Below are positions 22,760-32,894 of a DNA stretch of 64,000 nucleotides, piece by piece. The position numbers and the translations under genes were made by a program. This DNA is from Takakia lepidozioides (lineage: Eukaryota > Streptophyta > Takakiopsida > Takakiales > Takakiaceae): positions 70,908,756-70,972,755 of the forward strand of contig CM060731.1 in NCBI GenBank assembly GCA_030704615.1, in the 5' to 3' direction. Each line of letters opens with the position of its first letter. Positions within the stretch are counted from its first letter, which is position 1. The notes beneath the pieces are model-generated. The model searched no databases and was not told the origin of the DNA. It saw only the letters and a program-made list of their open reading frames with translations.

Positions 22760-25700
22760 CAGATGCCAATGTAAGCGAGGGACACACAGAGACGGTGGAT
22801 CCCTACAAGACACCACAGAGAGGCAGTAGCACACCGGTTAGACCATCGCGGGCAAGTGCAGCCCCCGCAATTACCCATACGGTGGAGAGTGGAGGAGAGG
22901 AAAGAACACCTGAAAGAGCACCGATTGTGCAAGTTCGAGGTGAAGCCAGGGAGAGGGCAGTAGAGACGACGAGAGTGCTGGAGGTGGTTTCGCAGGTGGC
23001 TGACCCTGTTGAGGAGGACGACATGGATGTTTCTGACCAGGATGACATTCTCCCGGACATCCCCAGGCCCCAAACCCGGAGCATACAGGCTGGATTTGGC
23101 GGTCTTGGTGGGCTGCCGGAAAACCCCTCTGCAGCAGACGTCATGTCTGAGGCGGATATGAAGTTGGCCGCTGCCAAGATGTTGGAGGCAACCCACAGCA
23201 ACATTGGCAGGGTGCTGGGGGGCATGGTGTACCCGGCCAAGCTTCGAATTCCCCTTTGCCGCTTGGTGTCATTGCAGGTGGTGAGACCTGCCCTCCCAGG
23301 CGATATCGACAAGCTGAAATTCTCTTTCCGGGATGGATATCGAATGGGGTCTGCCGCCTTTTACGTTTCCATTGAGAACGACCACGGAGCTTCCCGTGCC
23401 CACACTTCCGATGAGGTGGACAAATGGGGTCCCCATTGGCAAACGCGAAATGAGGAGTTCGAGAGATCGATTGCTAGTGATCCTCTTTTCCAGCACATGT
23501 CCGGTAAGATGTTCTACGTGTGGGACGGCAATCATCGCCTCCTGGCATGGATGGAGCACATTGCCCAAGCCCACCCCAACGATCTCGATTGGCATTTCGC
23601 CGTCGATTGTGTTGTGCTGAAGGTTGCGGGGCCCAAAGATCGCAGTCTTCTCAAAGCTGCAATGGCCGACATCAACTCGTAAGCTACAACCCCTCTCGCT
23701 TTTGGACTTTGAATTTGGAAGTCATTTCATTGCGAATCCTCATATATGATGAAAATTCCCATTTCAGTATTGTTTGATGGAAATGTGGCACTGCAGGGTG
23801 ACTGAGAATGCCTTCATTGCCACCAACTTGTCCCATATGCTCTTCCGAGTGAAGGATGTCGGGAGGCAGGGGGTGGAAGAGTTTGCCAATTCCCTCAGTG
23901 CCGACCTCCTGCGCAAGTCGGAGGCAAAGGCAGACAGAACCTGGTATAGGCTGAGCGTCGACGCCATGGTGGACTACATATTTCGGGTAAAGCTCCTGCA
24001 GTTTTGTTGAGCTAATTTGTCTCTCCTCCCCCAATAGAAGAAATTGTGTTGAGCAGGATCTCTAATCTTATGTGCTGCTTTTCGACAGACGAAAATACAG
24101 CAGGATTTGGCACATGCGCGGAGGTTCTACATGGAGTCAGAGGAGAAGAATCCAACCCTCCCGGAACTCGAATCGTATGTCAAAGCTGCGGAGGTGAGGG
24201 CCCGCATAAAGTACAAGTCGCGGATGGTAAAGTACGTGGCCATAGCTGATCCCGCCCTTGGTGCCGACTTTCTGGTGGAGGTGGGAAAGCACTACTCTCG
24301 CGCTCTGAAGCCCACGATGACATTGGAGAAGCTCCATCGTCTAGCCACATCCTGTGTGGATGCAACAGAAAAGGTGATACATTCTTAACCAAATTGTGGT
24401 GGCAACAACTCCTTTTTGTGGTGTTTGGCGCTTACGAATATGCTGGGTGGTTGGACAGACCCGGTGGCTCCAAATCTGGAATGGTTCCCAAAGTACCAGG
24501 GACATGTGGAGCTTCCCCAAACCGGACAAACTCTCTGACCCCACATTCGACATGTGGATGAACCGCATGACATGGTGGTTTCAGGTACTTCCCCACGCTT
24601 CGTTTGGGGCTTGTACTCTAGTAGGGGGTTGATTCATTGTATTTTTTGAGGAAAGCGATCTGATGGACAATCTCCACAGGTGACGACGAATGCGCAAGAG
24701 CAGCTGGACACACAAGCACATCAGTTCAAGATGGAGATATCTCCTGCAGCAGAGAGCCTGCGTGACTATGTGACGAGGTACTTTCTGCTCTACAAAACCA
24801 ACCTATTCTTTCGGGAGATAGCAGATGCTCGCCGGAGCCACGAGTTCACCGACCAGCCGAACGCGGACAAAGCAGCAATGCGCCTTCTGTACAGGTACAT
24901 ACGCGCTGCCTTTCTTTCAAGTCCTGGCATTTCAGGATGTTAGAGGCCTAAGTGGTGTTAGGGAAAATGGCGCCGAATTTCCAGTCAGGGCTCCGAAAAT
25001 GGCAAAGTCCCTAGACTGGCTGGCCCGGAACTGGAAATTCGGCGCCATTTTCCAGTTCCAGGCCCTATTGCCGTTCAGGGACTTAGCCATTTTCGGGCTA
25101 AGTCCCTAGTGTGGCTGGCCCGGAACTGGAAATTCGGCGCCGTTTTCCAGTTCTAGGCCCTATTGCCGTCCAGGGACTTAGCCATTTTCGGGCTAAGTCC
25201 CTAGACTGGCTGGCCATGAAGTGGAAATTCGGCGCCATATTCCAGTTCCAGGCCCTATTGCCGTCCAGGGACTTAGCCATTTTCGGTCTAAGTCCCTAGG
25301 GTGGCTGGCCCGGAACTGGAAATTCGGCGCCGTATTCCAGTTCTAGGCCCTATTGCCGTCCAGGGACTTAGCCATTTTCCGGCTAAGTCCCTAGACTGGC
25401 TGGCCCTGAAGTGGAAATTCGGCGCCATATTCCAGTTCCAGGCCTATTGCCGTCCAGGGACTTAGCCATTTTAGGTCTAAGTCCCTAGGGTGGCTGGCCC
25501 GGAACTGGAAATTCGGCGCCGTATTCCAGTTCTAGGCCCTATTGCCGTCCAGGGACTTAGCCATTTTCGGGCCAAGTCCCTAGACTGGCTGGCCCTGAAG
25601 TGGAAATTCGGCGCCATATTCCAGTTCCAGGCCCTATTGCCGTCCAGGGACTTAGCCATTTTCGGTCTAAGTCCCTAGGGTGGCTGGCCCGGAACTGGAA

Positions 25701-28326
25701 ATTCGGCGCCGTATTCCAGTTCTAGGCCCTATTGCCGTCCAGGGACTTAGCCATTTTTTGTGTAAGTCCCTAGGGTGGCTGGCCCGGAAGTGGAAATTCG
25801 GCGCCGTTTTCCAGTTCCAGGCCGTATTGCCGTCCAGGGACTTAGCCATTTTCGGGCTAAGTCCCTACACTGGGTGGCCCTGAAGTGGAAATTCGGCGCC
25901 ATATTCCGTTGTAGGCCCTATTGCCGTTCAGGGAGTTAGCCATTTTCGGACCTCATTGGGTTTTTCATGAATGCAGGTACTGTAAGTTCTCGCTTTTGGA
26001 GAAAGGTCATCTGTCTTTCGAGCCACCATTCTTCCTGGCATGGAGGAACCCTGGGGCTGACTCCATGTACACTGACGATATTGTGAAGGAGTGGCATCTG
26101 GAACATTTGCGTGATTGCCCTTGGTATGTGGACCTTCCGCCCGGCTCGCTCGACCCATCCGAGTTTCAATTGAAGCTGGATGCTGAATTCCGACGAAACC
26201 GGGCTCCGCTGCCTCCGTTGGGTGCAAAAGAGGCAAAAGCGCTTGCGAACTCCAGGAAAGCGGCAGAGCTTGCTCAGGCAGGAATTCAAGAGAAATTGCA
26301 TGAGAAGAGTAAAGGTCAAAGGAAAAGGACAAGGAAACAGGTGACTGCAGTAACACCCAAAAAGAAGAAAACCATCGGGGCATCGGAGGAGGCGCAGGAG
26401 GGGACCCAAGAGAGTGACTCCGACGCCGATTTTGTTCAAGGTCCTGCGACTGCTGTTGCTCCTACCCAGTCACCGGTCGTCCGGGTTCCCAAGTCAGTTC
26501 GGAGTGGGACTGGCTCTGCCAAGAAGTTGGCATTTGAGGGCGAGCCTACACGGCGGTATTCGGCGGTGACGTTTACGCACAGGCCAAAGCTAGAACCTCC
26601 AACCATCATCCAATGCGTCAATGAGAGCTTCCTTGACGCTCTCGCTGCCAGGGCGAAGAAGGTGGCACACAACAAGTCTCTGGCGGAGCAGAAGGGAAAA
26701 GCCAAGAAGAGGGCTGCCGGTACAGAGCCTAAAGACACCCCTGGTTTTGAAGCCATGATGGAATTCTTCACGGCTGTGAGCACGAATTGCAAGAGCACTC
26801 GGGGGGGGTTGAGGTGGAGAGAGCTTGCGACATGATTCTCCTCGACATTCCAGATGGGGAGCTGCTGGAGGGCCTGGATGGTGTGCCCACCTGGAACAGG
26901 TTTACTGAGGACTACTGGAAAGCCGGGTTTGGGCTGGCGGGGATGCTTCTGGATGACGGTGGATGTGTGGTTGTCCTTGCCACGAGAGGGAAGACCACAG
27001 AGAATGCGGTGGCAAGGTGGACACCGAAAAGTGTCACCCCGGTCCTCCTCAGAAAATGGTTCTGCATCAGTACGCAGGGGTTGCGAACAGAGGGCCAAAG
27101 TGTAAGTTATCAATCTATTGCATTCACTTCATATTGTGGTGTATGTTAAGTAGACCCTGGAATTGATCCCTTCTTTGTTGGATGTGCAGACATTGGTGTT
27201 TGAGGCATATTGCTTTGTGAAGAGAGGGTCTACGTTCAAATTCCGCAACGACGGTCGTCTTGTTGATGCCGCTGTGGACCCTGTAACCTACGATGTCCTC
27301 TACAACTATGTGCCCCACTCTAGTATGCCGAAGGACACAAAGACAGGCAAACCGTGGCGGTACAGCCGGACCCGAAGCCCTGCTTTCATCCAAACCCTCA
27401 TGGAGACGTGCTCGGATGTCCAAGGGCGGATTCTGGACCTCACATGCGGCACGGGTAAGCCTTCACGTGCTCAGTTTGTCCCCTGGCCCCATTGCAATTG
27501 CATGCCGCAAGCTATTAACCGCCCGCTTTGTTCCTCAGGTGCTTCAATGTGGGCAGGGACGTTGTCCGACAGGCATGTGTTCGCCTTCGAGCCAGATACT
27601 GCCCTCCACAACTCGGAACTTGCAGCGGCTGAACGTCTGCCGAAAGAGGAAGAGGCATCCTCGGAGGATGAGGAAAAATCCGAGAAGGAGCAGGGGGAGG
27701 AAGTTGGGATCGAGGCCGAGGAGCCCCCGGTTTACGAGTGAGTGGTGGCATTGTAAGTTGCCTCCAGATTTTGTGAGGCACCTCCCTCCGCTCTCTTATT
27801 TCATTGAAAACCCTTTCTGGTTGTGCTGGTATTGACATTCTTCAAGTGGATTTGTTCTTACTGTAGGATGCCAAGTACTGCCGGAGGGACGTCTACACCG
27901 GAGTTCATGGGCAGGAGGAACGTGCCTTTTTTTGCCAGGGGAGATTTCATGCCTAGTCCAGAAAGGGAGTACATCCTGCCTACTTATGCTGCCCGGCTTG
28001 CTTCGGTGTCCATTAGGAGGTGTTCCGAACGTAGTCGTGTACAGCAGATTTTAGACGAGGCAAGCCTCAAGAAAATGAAGATGAGGGAGGAGGCAGCAGC
28101 TATTAGAGCCCGTCGGGCTCGTAGATTTGTGTTGGATTCTGCTGAGGAAAGTGGGGGAGAAGACGCAGAAGATTCCCAGGAGGTGAGGTGGACAGTCCCC
28201 CAAGGAGAGGACGGGATTTTTGAGAGGCATAGTGGAACTGATGCATCACAGAGCTCGGAGGATGAGGGGGATGAGGGGGATGAGGAAGAAGGTGGGGCAA
28301 GTTCCTCGGAGGGTGTAGGAGAGTAG
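22756..28326 (+). CDS. MULE-encoded ParB/sulfiredoxin-like domain fused to a beta-class DNA methyltransferase-like domain
   Basis: Exons are 22756-23678, 23797-23986, 24089-24373, 24459-24584, 24680-24894, 25977-27101, 27190-27454, 27539-27737 and 27867-28326. All GT-AG junctions keep phase, giving about 1262 residues if one G is restored in the G8 run at 26803-26810. Residues about 160-285 resemble ParB/Srx: a basic strand, then DIDKLKFSFRDGY, then FYVWDGNHRLLAWM near 256. A helical middle and basic linkers (KGQRKRTRKQ, TPKKKK) follow. At about 866 comes MILLDIPDGELL, in the position of motif IV, then GCVVVLA. After that come motif X-like SPAFIQTLMETC, motif I DLTCGTG near 1037 and FEPD near 1060. 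The order IV, X, I is that of beta-class N4/N6 amino-methyltransferases. DIPD replaces DPPY/SPPY, so catalysis is doubtful. ParB plus methylase pairing is known in phage and plasmid proteins. The C-terminus is acidic. The function in the element is not known. Confidence 0.75.
24950..25925 (+). repeat. Palindrome array 3: about ten 94-95-bp units inside an intron
   Basis: These units lie in intron 24895-25976. Each holds GGAAATTCGGCGCC followed by an A/T-rich TTCCAG, a diverged version of the core palindrome. Each also has a hairpin of AGGGACTTAGC and its complement GCTAAGTCCCT with a loop of about 10 bases. Two subtypes alternate, so the higher-order period is about 190 bp. The intron still has clean GT and AG ends and joins AG|G TAC TGT in phase. 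Confidence 0.95.
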
Positions 28327-28509
28327 TGCCCATTCCGGCTATGACAGTTAGAACACACTTGTATAGACGTGGCTTGCCACAAAATTTGCAATAAAATGTT
28401 GCATTTTAAGTCCACTGGTGCCACATTCCAACTTCACATGACCCTATTTCCGTGCCTCCTAACCCTATTTCCGTGGACTCACAATGGTCTGCTCATGCTT
28501 TTTTTTTTT
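28327..28509 (+). other. 3' flank of the ParB/methyltransferase-like gene
   Basis: Contains AATAAAATG at about 28390, a possible poly(A) signal, before the right TIR. No gene. Confidence 0.4.
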
Positions 28510-28562
28510 CCGCTCATGCTCATGCCGCTCATGCTCATGCCGCTCATGAAATAGCAGCCCCC
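28510..28562 (-). repeat. MULE right TIR with CATGAGC iterations
   Basis: Read on the minus strand from 28562 it contains CTGCTATTTCATGAGC and then CATGAGC/CATGAGCGG units, the inverse of 13711-13760. An internal T run at about 28499-28509 adjoins it. Confidence 0.85.
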
Positions 28563-28572
28563 CTGAAGAAGA
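28563..28572 (+). repeat. MULE target-site duplication, right copy
   Basis: CTGAAGAAGA, identical to 13701-13710. Confidence 0.85.
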
Positions 28573-28810
28573 CGACCACCAGTTCGCCCACTTGTGGCCA
28601 GCATCTCCTCCGCTTCACACTAGAAGCCCAAACTTGGTTGCCATAGCGTTGAGCTATGCAACGCCGCTCTTCAACATAGGCTACCCACCTCTCTATCCAT
28701 GGCAAACCTGCAACCTGTTCGCCTTTGCACTCTTCCGCTTTGGATAGGCTCATGCACGGCTCCCTGCACTCTAGGTTGAACTGCTTCTCACTCAAAGTTC
28801 ACTCAAGAAG
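28573..28810 (-). other. Sequence interrupted by the MULE; fragment with an 83-codon open frame
   Basis: The minus strand has an open frame (LPWIERWVAYVEERRCIAQR, then RRCWPQVGELVVVFF) that runs into the MULE end. With the MULE and one target copy removed, the frame continues for only about eight codons at 13700 before a stop. Not a recognised family. Confidence 0.3.
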
Positions 28811-29060
28811 CTAACTTGCAGAATTCAACATGGAAGAAGAAAGATTCTGATAAGAGGAAAAAACAAGGTGAAATGTATTGAAGAAGGTTCCCTCATTAGC
28901 AGTGTCCGATTTTATCAATTGTGGCGCCGCTGCTGGCACTGTGGCTTTCAGTTGACAATCTACCCATGCAGGTTTCTTGTAGCTATCCTTCCACAAGGAA
29001 TCATAGGTAATGTGAAGCTTGAAATGCGGCCCTCTTGGATGAATCTGGACCCACACTCTA
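28810..29060 (-). repeat. KKPAW repeat module, copy 2
   Basis: The minus-strand frame encodes VQIHPRGPHFKLHITYDSLW and then SYKKPAWVDCQLKA. It is related to 11475-11830 (opposite orientation) and to 29418-29650. Confidence 0.65.
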
Positions 29061-29417
29061 TCCTTGCTCCTTCAGCTATCCATGCCTATGCACAAATCAT
29101 GCATACATCCTTGCCTTGCTGCTAGCAGCTGACAATGACAGCCTACATCTATTCTAGGAAACACCCTAACTCAACTTATCACTCTAGTTCATATGCTCAA
29201 TTGCATCTGCTACTTTTTGTAATCCAACAGGCATTCACCTTTTTGCTCGATTGTCCCACCGTTGACTGGGTCAGAAAAGTATTCATTCCACAGCTTTTCC
29301 TCGTCTCTGTTACCTGTTTCTGGATACTTATCCTGTTGTCACATTGGCAGTATCATGTCAAAGTCACTCCAAACTATTTAAGGTTCACTCAACCAGCTAA
29401 CTTGCAAAATTCAACAT
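29061..29417. other. Spacer between two repeat modules
   Basis: Parts are the reverse complement of the CACTA 1 segment at about 11450-11600 (for example the CATGCATACATCCTTGCCTT region). This confirms that the shared repeat family is larger than the peptide-like core. No gene. Confidence 0.5.
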
Positions 29418-29650
29418 TTAGGGCCGATTCTGATAAGAGGGAAAAACAGGGTGAAACGTGTTGAAGAAGGTGCCTTCATGAGCAGTGCCTGATTTTATCA
29501 ATCGTGCCGATGCTGCTGCGGCTTCCAGTTGACCATCTACCCATGCAGGTTTCTTGTAGTTATCTTTCCACAGGGAGTCATAGGTGATCTGAAGCTTGAA
29601 ATCCGGCCCTCTTGGATGAATCTGGACCCACACTCCATCCTTGCTCCTTC
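29418..29650 (-). repeat. KKPAW repeat module, copy 3
   Basis: The minus-strand frame encodes VQIHPRGPDFKLQITYDSLW and NYKKPAWVDGQLEAAAASA. It is the closest relative of the CACTA 1 copy and lies just 3' of a minus-strand PPR-DYW pseudogene. Confidence 0.65.
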
Positions 29651-29749
29651 AGCTATCCATGCCTCTGCACAAATCATGCATACATCATTGTCTTGTTGCT
29701 AATAACTGACAATGACAGCCTAGAATTCATGCAGCAAACATGATACCAT

Positions 29750-30720
29750 ATCTCGTTCAACCATACCACCCAAACCCAGAATTAGGACAACACTTTGATT
29801 CCATCCACTGTCACCAAAGTCGGTCCAATATCACCCCTTCAGTCAAGTGCAATTATAGGCTGACTTCCCACCTATGCTGCGTAGACCCCACTATCATTTC
29901 CCGTGGATATGCCAAAACCAATGGCCAGCTTCTCATTGTGGTGGCAAAGAGAAAATTCATTTTCCTCCTCCCCCACATCATGCAATACAAAGTGTCTGTC
30001 AGGCACATACCCCGCCTCCTTCATCTTCCCAGACAATCTTCTCAACTCAGCATGGATTTCCTTAATTCTGGGATGCAACTTGTCATCTACAGCAAAGTGT
30101 GCACCCTGTTGCCAACCTCAATGCAGCAGCGACCTGGCTCCTTTCTAACCCCTCTGACCTTCATCATTCTTCTCACCTTTGCAGTATTATCCCACTTGCC
30201 AGCTGCAGCATACATGTTTCAGAGCAACACATGAGGATAGATGTTGCTGCACGTTCAACCATCTCCACATTGCCATGGATTCTGCAGGCACCAAGCAAAG
30301 CTTTCCACACCACAGCACCTGGATTTATGGGCATTTTATTGATCAGATTCACTGCCTCATCTGGTTGTCCCGCACGTCTAAGAAGGTCCACCATGCAGCC
30401 AAAGTGCTTTACTGTCGGAGTGACACCATGATCTTGACTCAGGGAATCAAAGTAGTGTCTTCCTTCATTCAGTAGGCCAGCGTGGCTGCATGCAGAGAGA
30501 ACACATATAAAGGTGATATTGCTCGGCTTCAAGCCGTTCTTTTGCATTTCTTCAAATAGTTGCACGACCTCCCTATGACAACCATGATGTGCATATCATG
30601 TCATCGCATTCCACGACACCACATCTCATTCAGCCATGTTGTCAAACACTCCCTTTGCATCCTCCATGCACCCACATTTGGCATACATGTCCACCAGGTC
30701 AGGTCAGCACTTCCCCCTCT
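29750..30720 (-). pseudogene. PPR-DYW pseudogene
   Basis: Read on the minus strand from about 30700: VDMYAKCGC, then FDNMAE followed by a stop. An open stretch at 30565-30173 then covers an S motif (LFEEMQKNGLKPSNITFICV) and an E domain (HFGCMVDLLRRAGQPDEAV, VWKALLGACRIHGN). After a break, 30078-29872 encodes the start of a DYW region (EIHAELRRLSGKMKEAGYVP, then HHNEKLAIGFG). Several stops and frame changes exclude a product. The family edits organelle RNA; this copy is a remnant. Confidence 0.85.
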
Positions 30721-30769
30721 GCGTTCTTGGGGAGCTGGGCATTGATTGCCCCTGCCCTTGCATCCCGCT

Positions 30770-31800
30770 TTTTATGCAGTCAACGACCCCTATTCATGGA
30801 CCCCATTGCTCATGTCGACACTGACATCTTCATTTTCCAACAACATCTCCGCTCTGCACGAGATCTTCTTCCGGCACTGGCGCATCTTCCTCCTTTCGAG
30901 CAGTTGTTTGCCTACAGGAGACTCTCATGGACCACGTGCACCGACACTCCTTCTCCGGCATGCTTTCCAAAAGCTCTTCCTCTGACGTGCATCGTGCCAG
31001 GCTTCTATCTTGTGCAGGGCCAGGTGCAGGCGCATGACTGATAGCTCGACCCACCATCACCCCCTTTCGTTTGTCATTACCCATCTTTGCCACGGCTCTT
31101 CGTTTGCGACTTGGGCTACCGCATCCTTCTGTGTTAGGTCTGCGACATTGTGTTTGCCATCAGCCTATCGACGCACTTGTTATCCACCTCCTTCGATGTC
31201 CATGTGGGGGAGATTGCACCGCCACCCATGACGTTGTCCGAGACGTTGTCGCATCGATTACGCAAGAGGCTGGTTTCCATGTCCTGCGAGAGCAATCTCA
31301 TATCCTCCCTTCTCATACTCTTCAGTCCACACGACAATGCGTCGACATCATCCTGTCTAAAGATGGTCTTCGCACCCTAGCCGACGTTATCATTGCTGAC
31401 CCTACCCGATCCGACCTACTTTCCCGTTCGGCATCCTCTCAGGGCTCCGCGGCTTCGGTTGCTGCTCAAGTCAAGGAACGCGACTATCGGGACAGACATC
31501 CTACCGACACTTTCATCCCCTTGGCTGCAGAGATATTCGGCTGTCTCCATCGCCAGTTTGACGACCTACTCTGTTCAAGTGCCCATCAAGCGCCCAAAAC
31601 AAGACCACGGGCATTCCTTATGCCTCTGTTCTTGTGACCTTTTACAGACAAAAAGTGGCCGTTGCATTACAAGGAGCTCAAGCAGTGGCCATTTTACATC
31701 GGGCGGACGTAGCTGGATCGGCTTTATCCCACCTCCCAACTCTCCCAAACGTTACACCCATGTTGCCCTCCGACCTACTTCAGGGAGTAGGTTGGGATGA
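30770..31800 (+). pseudogene. LINE-like element, C-terminal part of the reverse transcriptase ORF
   Basis: From about 30900 the frames encode DHVHRHSFSGMLSKSSSSD and then RLRLGLPHPSVLGLRHCVC. Next come HLLRCPCGGDCTATHD, GFHVLREQSHILP, RTLADVIIADPTRSDLL and HPTDTFIPLAAEIFGCLHRQ. The C-x-C, HD and ADP...RADL-like pattern is familiar from the region downstream of plant non-LTR polymerases. A frame change near 31630 precedes AVAILHRADVAGSALSHLPT and a stop at about 31800. There is no upstream polymerase core, so the copy is 5'-truncated. Confidence 0.7.
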
Positions 31801-32760
31801 CTGATAAGTTTGAATAGTTTAGTTCAGCTTGCTTCCCTTCCTCCCTCCCTTGTTCTTTCCCAGGTTTGGGGATTTTTCCATCATATGTTCAAATACCTCA
31901 TGTTTCCTATAAATAAAACTGTACAAGTTTACATCAATGCAGAGCTGCTGTTGTTGACGCAGTGAGCATCACCAAGGTTGAGGCAATCGCCCCTTTGGCA
32001 ATCACAGAAAGGTCTGGAGATGTAAAAAAAAGTGACAATTGGCCCACATGCCAAATTTAGACCTATTAGAATATACAACTCATACTTGCACATACAGCAC
32101 TGACAATCTCTTTCTGTATTTCTCTGACTGGGAGAACATCTGCATCAGCAGGAGGAAAACCCCCTGTATCACATCTACACAAGGTAGGGAGAGGTAGGGA
32201 GGTAGGGGTGTAGTAAACTTTATTTCCTTGTAGCCAGAATATCAAACTCTATGCACCAGGACCAGGACTCTTTGGACTAAACCCTGGTACACAAAAACCC
32301 ACGATTGACTCCAGCAGGATGCAAACCTAGCGGGTACTACAGTGCCTCCGGGTAAATCAACATGCAAGTCAATTGCAGGGAACGTGACTATTTCAATCTG
32401 GAAGTTGCAGATCCGAATGTAAATCTTCTGTACATCATGGTGAAGCAGTCCTAAGAGATTAACAATCTGCACCAGAGCTGATGGGCATAGAACTGTGTAT
32501 AGTCTACAGAGGGTAGACTAGTGGCGCCGAGCCCTAAGGTTAATAGTGTTACTATGTAACTTTCCTTCGTAGCATTCAGTTGTTACGATGTTGTTGCTTC
32601 CAACTCTCGGAAGTTCCATGCGTCCGCTTGGAGAGAGCATGACCCAGACCCTTTCCTTTCCTTGTGGAGATTGGATGAGAGGCCTTACAATGTGGATCAG
32701 ATTGCTGTTTCAATCTGTGGAGCGGAAGTGGGTATGCAGCTTGGCAGTGTCGTGTCCGAG
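31801..32760. other. Intergenic region upstream of the PPR gene
   Basis: No gene supported. It includes the presumed promoter and 5' UTR of the PPR gene. A CTTGCAG just before 32895 could be a 5' UTR intron acceptor. Confidence 0.4.
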
Positions 32761-32894
32761 ATACCTGCATGAGATGCCTATTACGCCTGCCCAACCTCCA
32801 GGAAAACGGAAGAAAGGTATGTCCATGCAACTCTCTATATCAGTTTCTGTTCTCCAGCGCAAAGTTTTGTAATACACGTGTTGAGTCTTGCAGG

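Larger units (their letters stand above)
13711..28562. mobile_element. Mutator-like element (MULE), 14.85 kb, with two genes and four palindrome arrays
   Basis: A perfect 10-bp direct repeat, CTGAAGAAGA, lies at 13701-13710 and 28563-28572. Just inside are inverted ends sharing GCTATTTCATGAGC, each followed by iterations of CATGAGC and CATGAGCGG. A duplication of 9-11 bp is the MULE signature. The element encodes a SWIM-finger transposase on the minus strand and a divergent ParB/methyltransferase-like gene on the plus strand. Four arrays at 13970-14330, 18450-21490 (compound) and 24950-25925 share one palindromic core. The intact target duplication and long open exons point to a fairly recent insertion. 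The precise outer bases of the TIRs differ (GGTTT against GGGGGCT). Confidence 0.9.
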
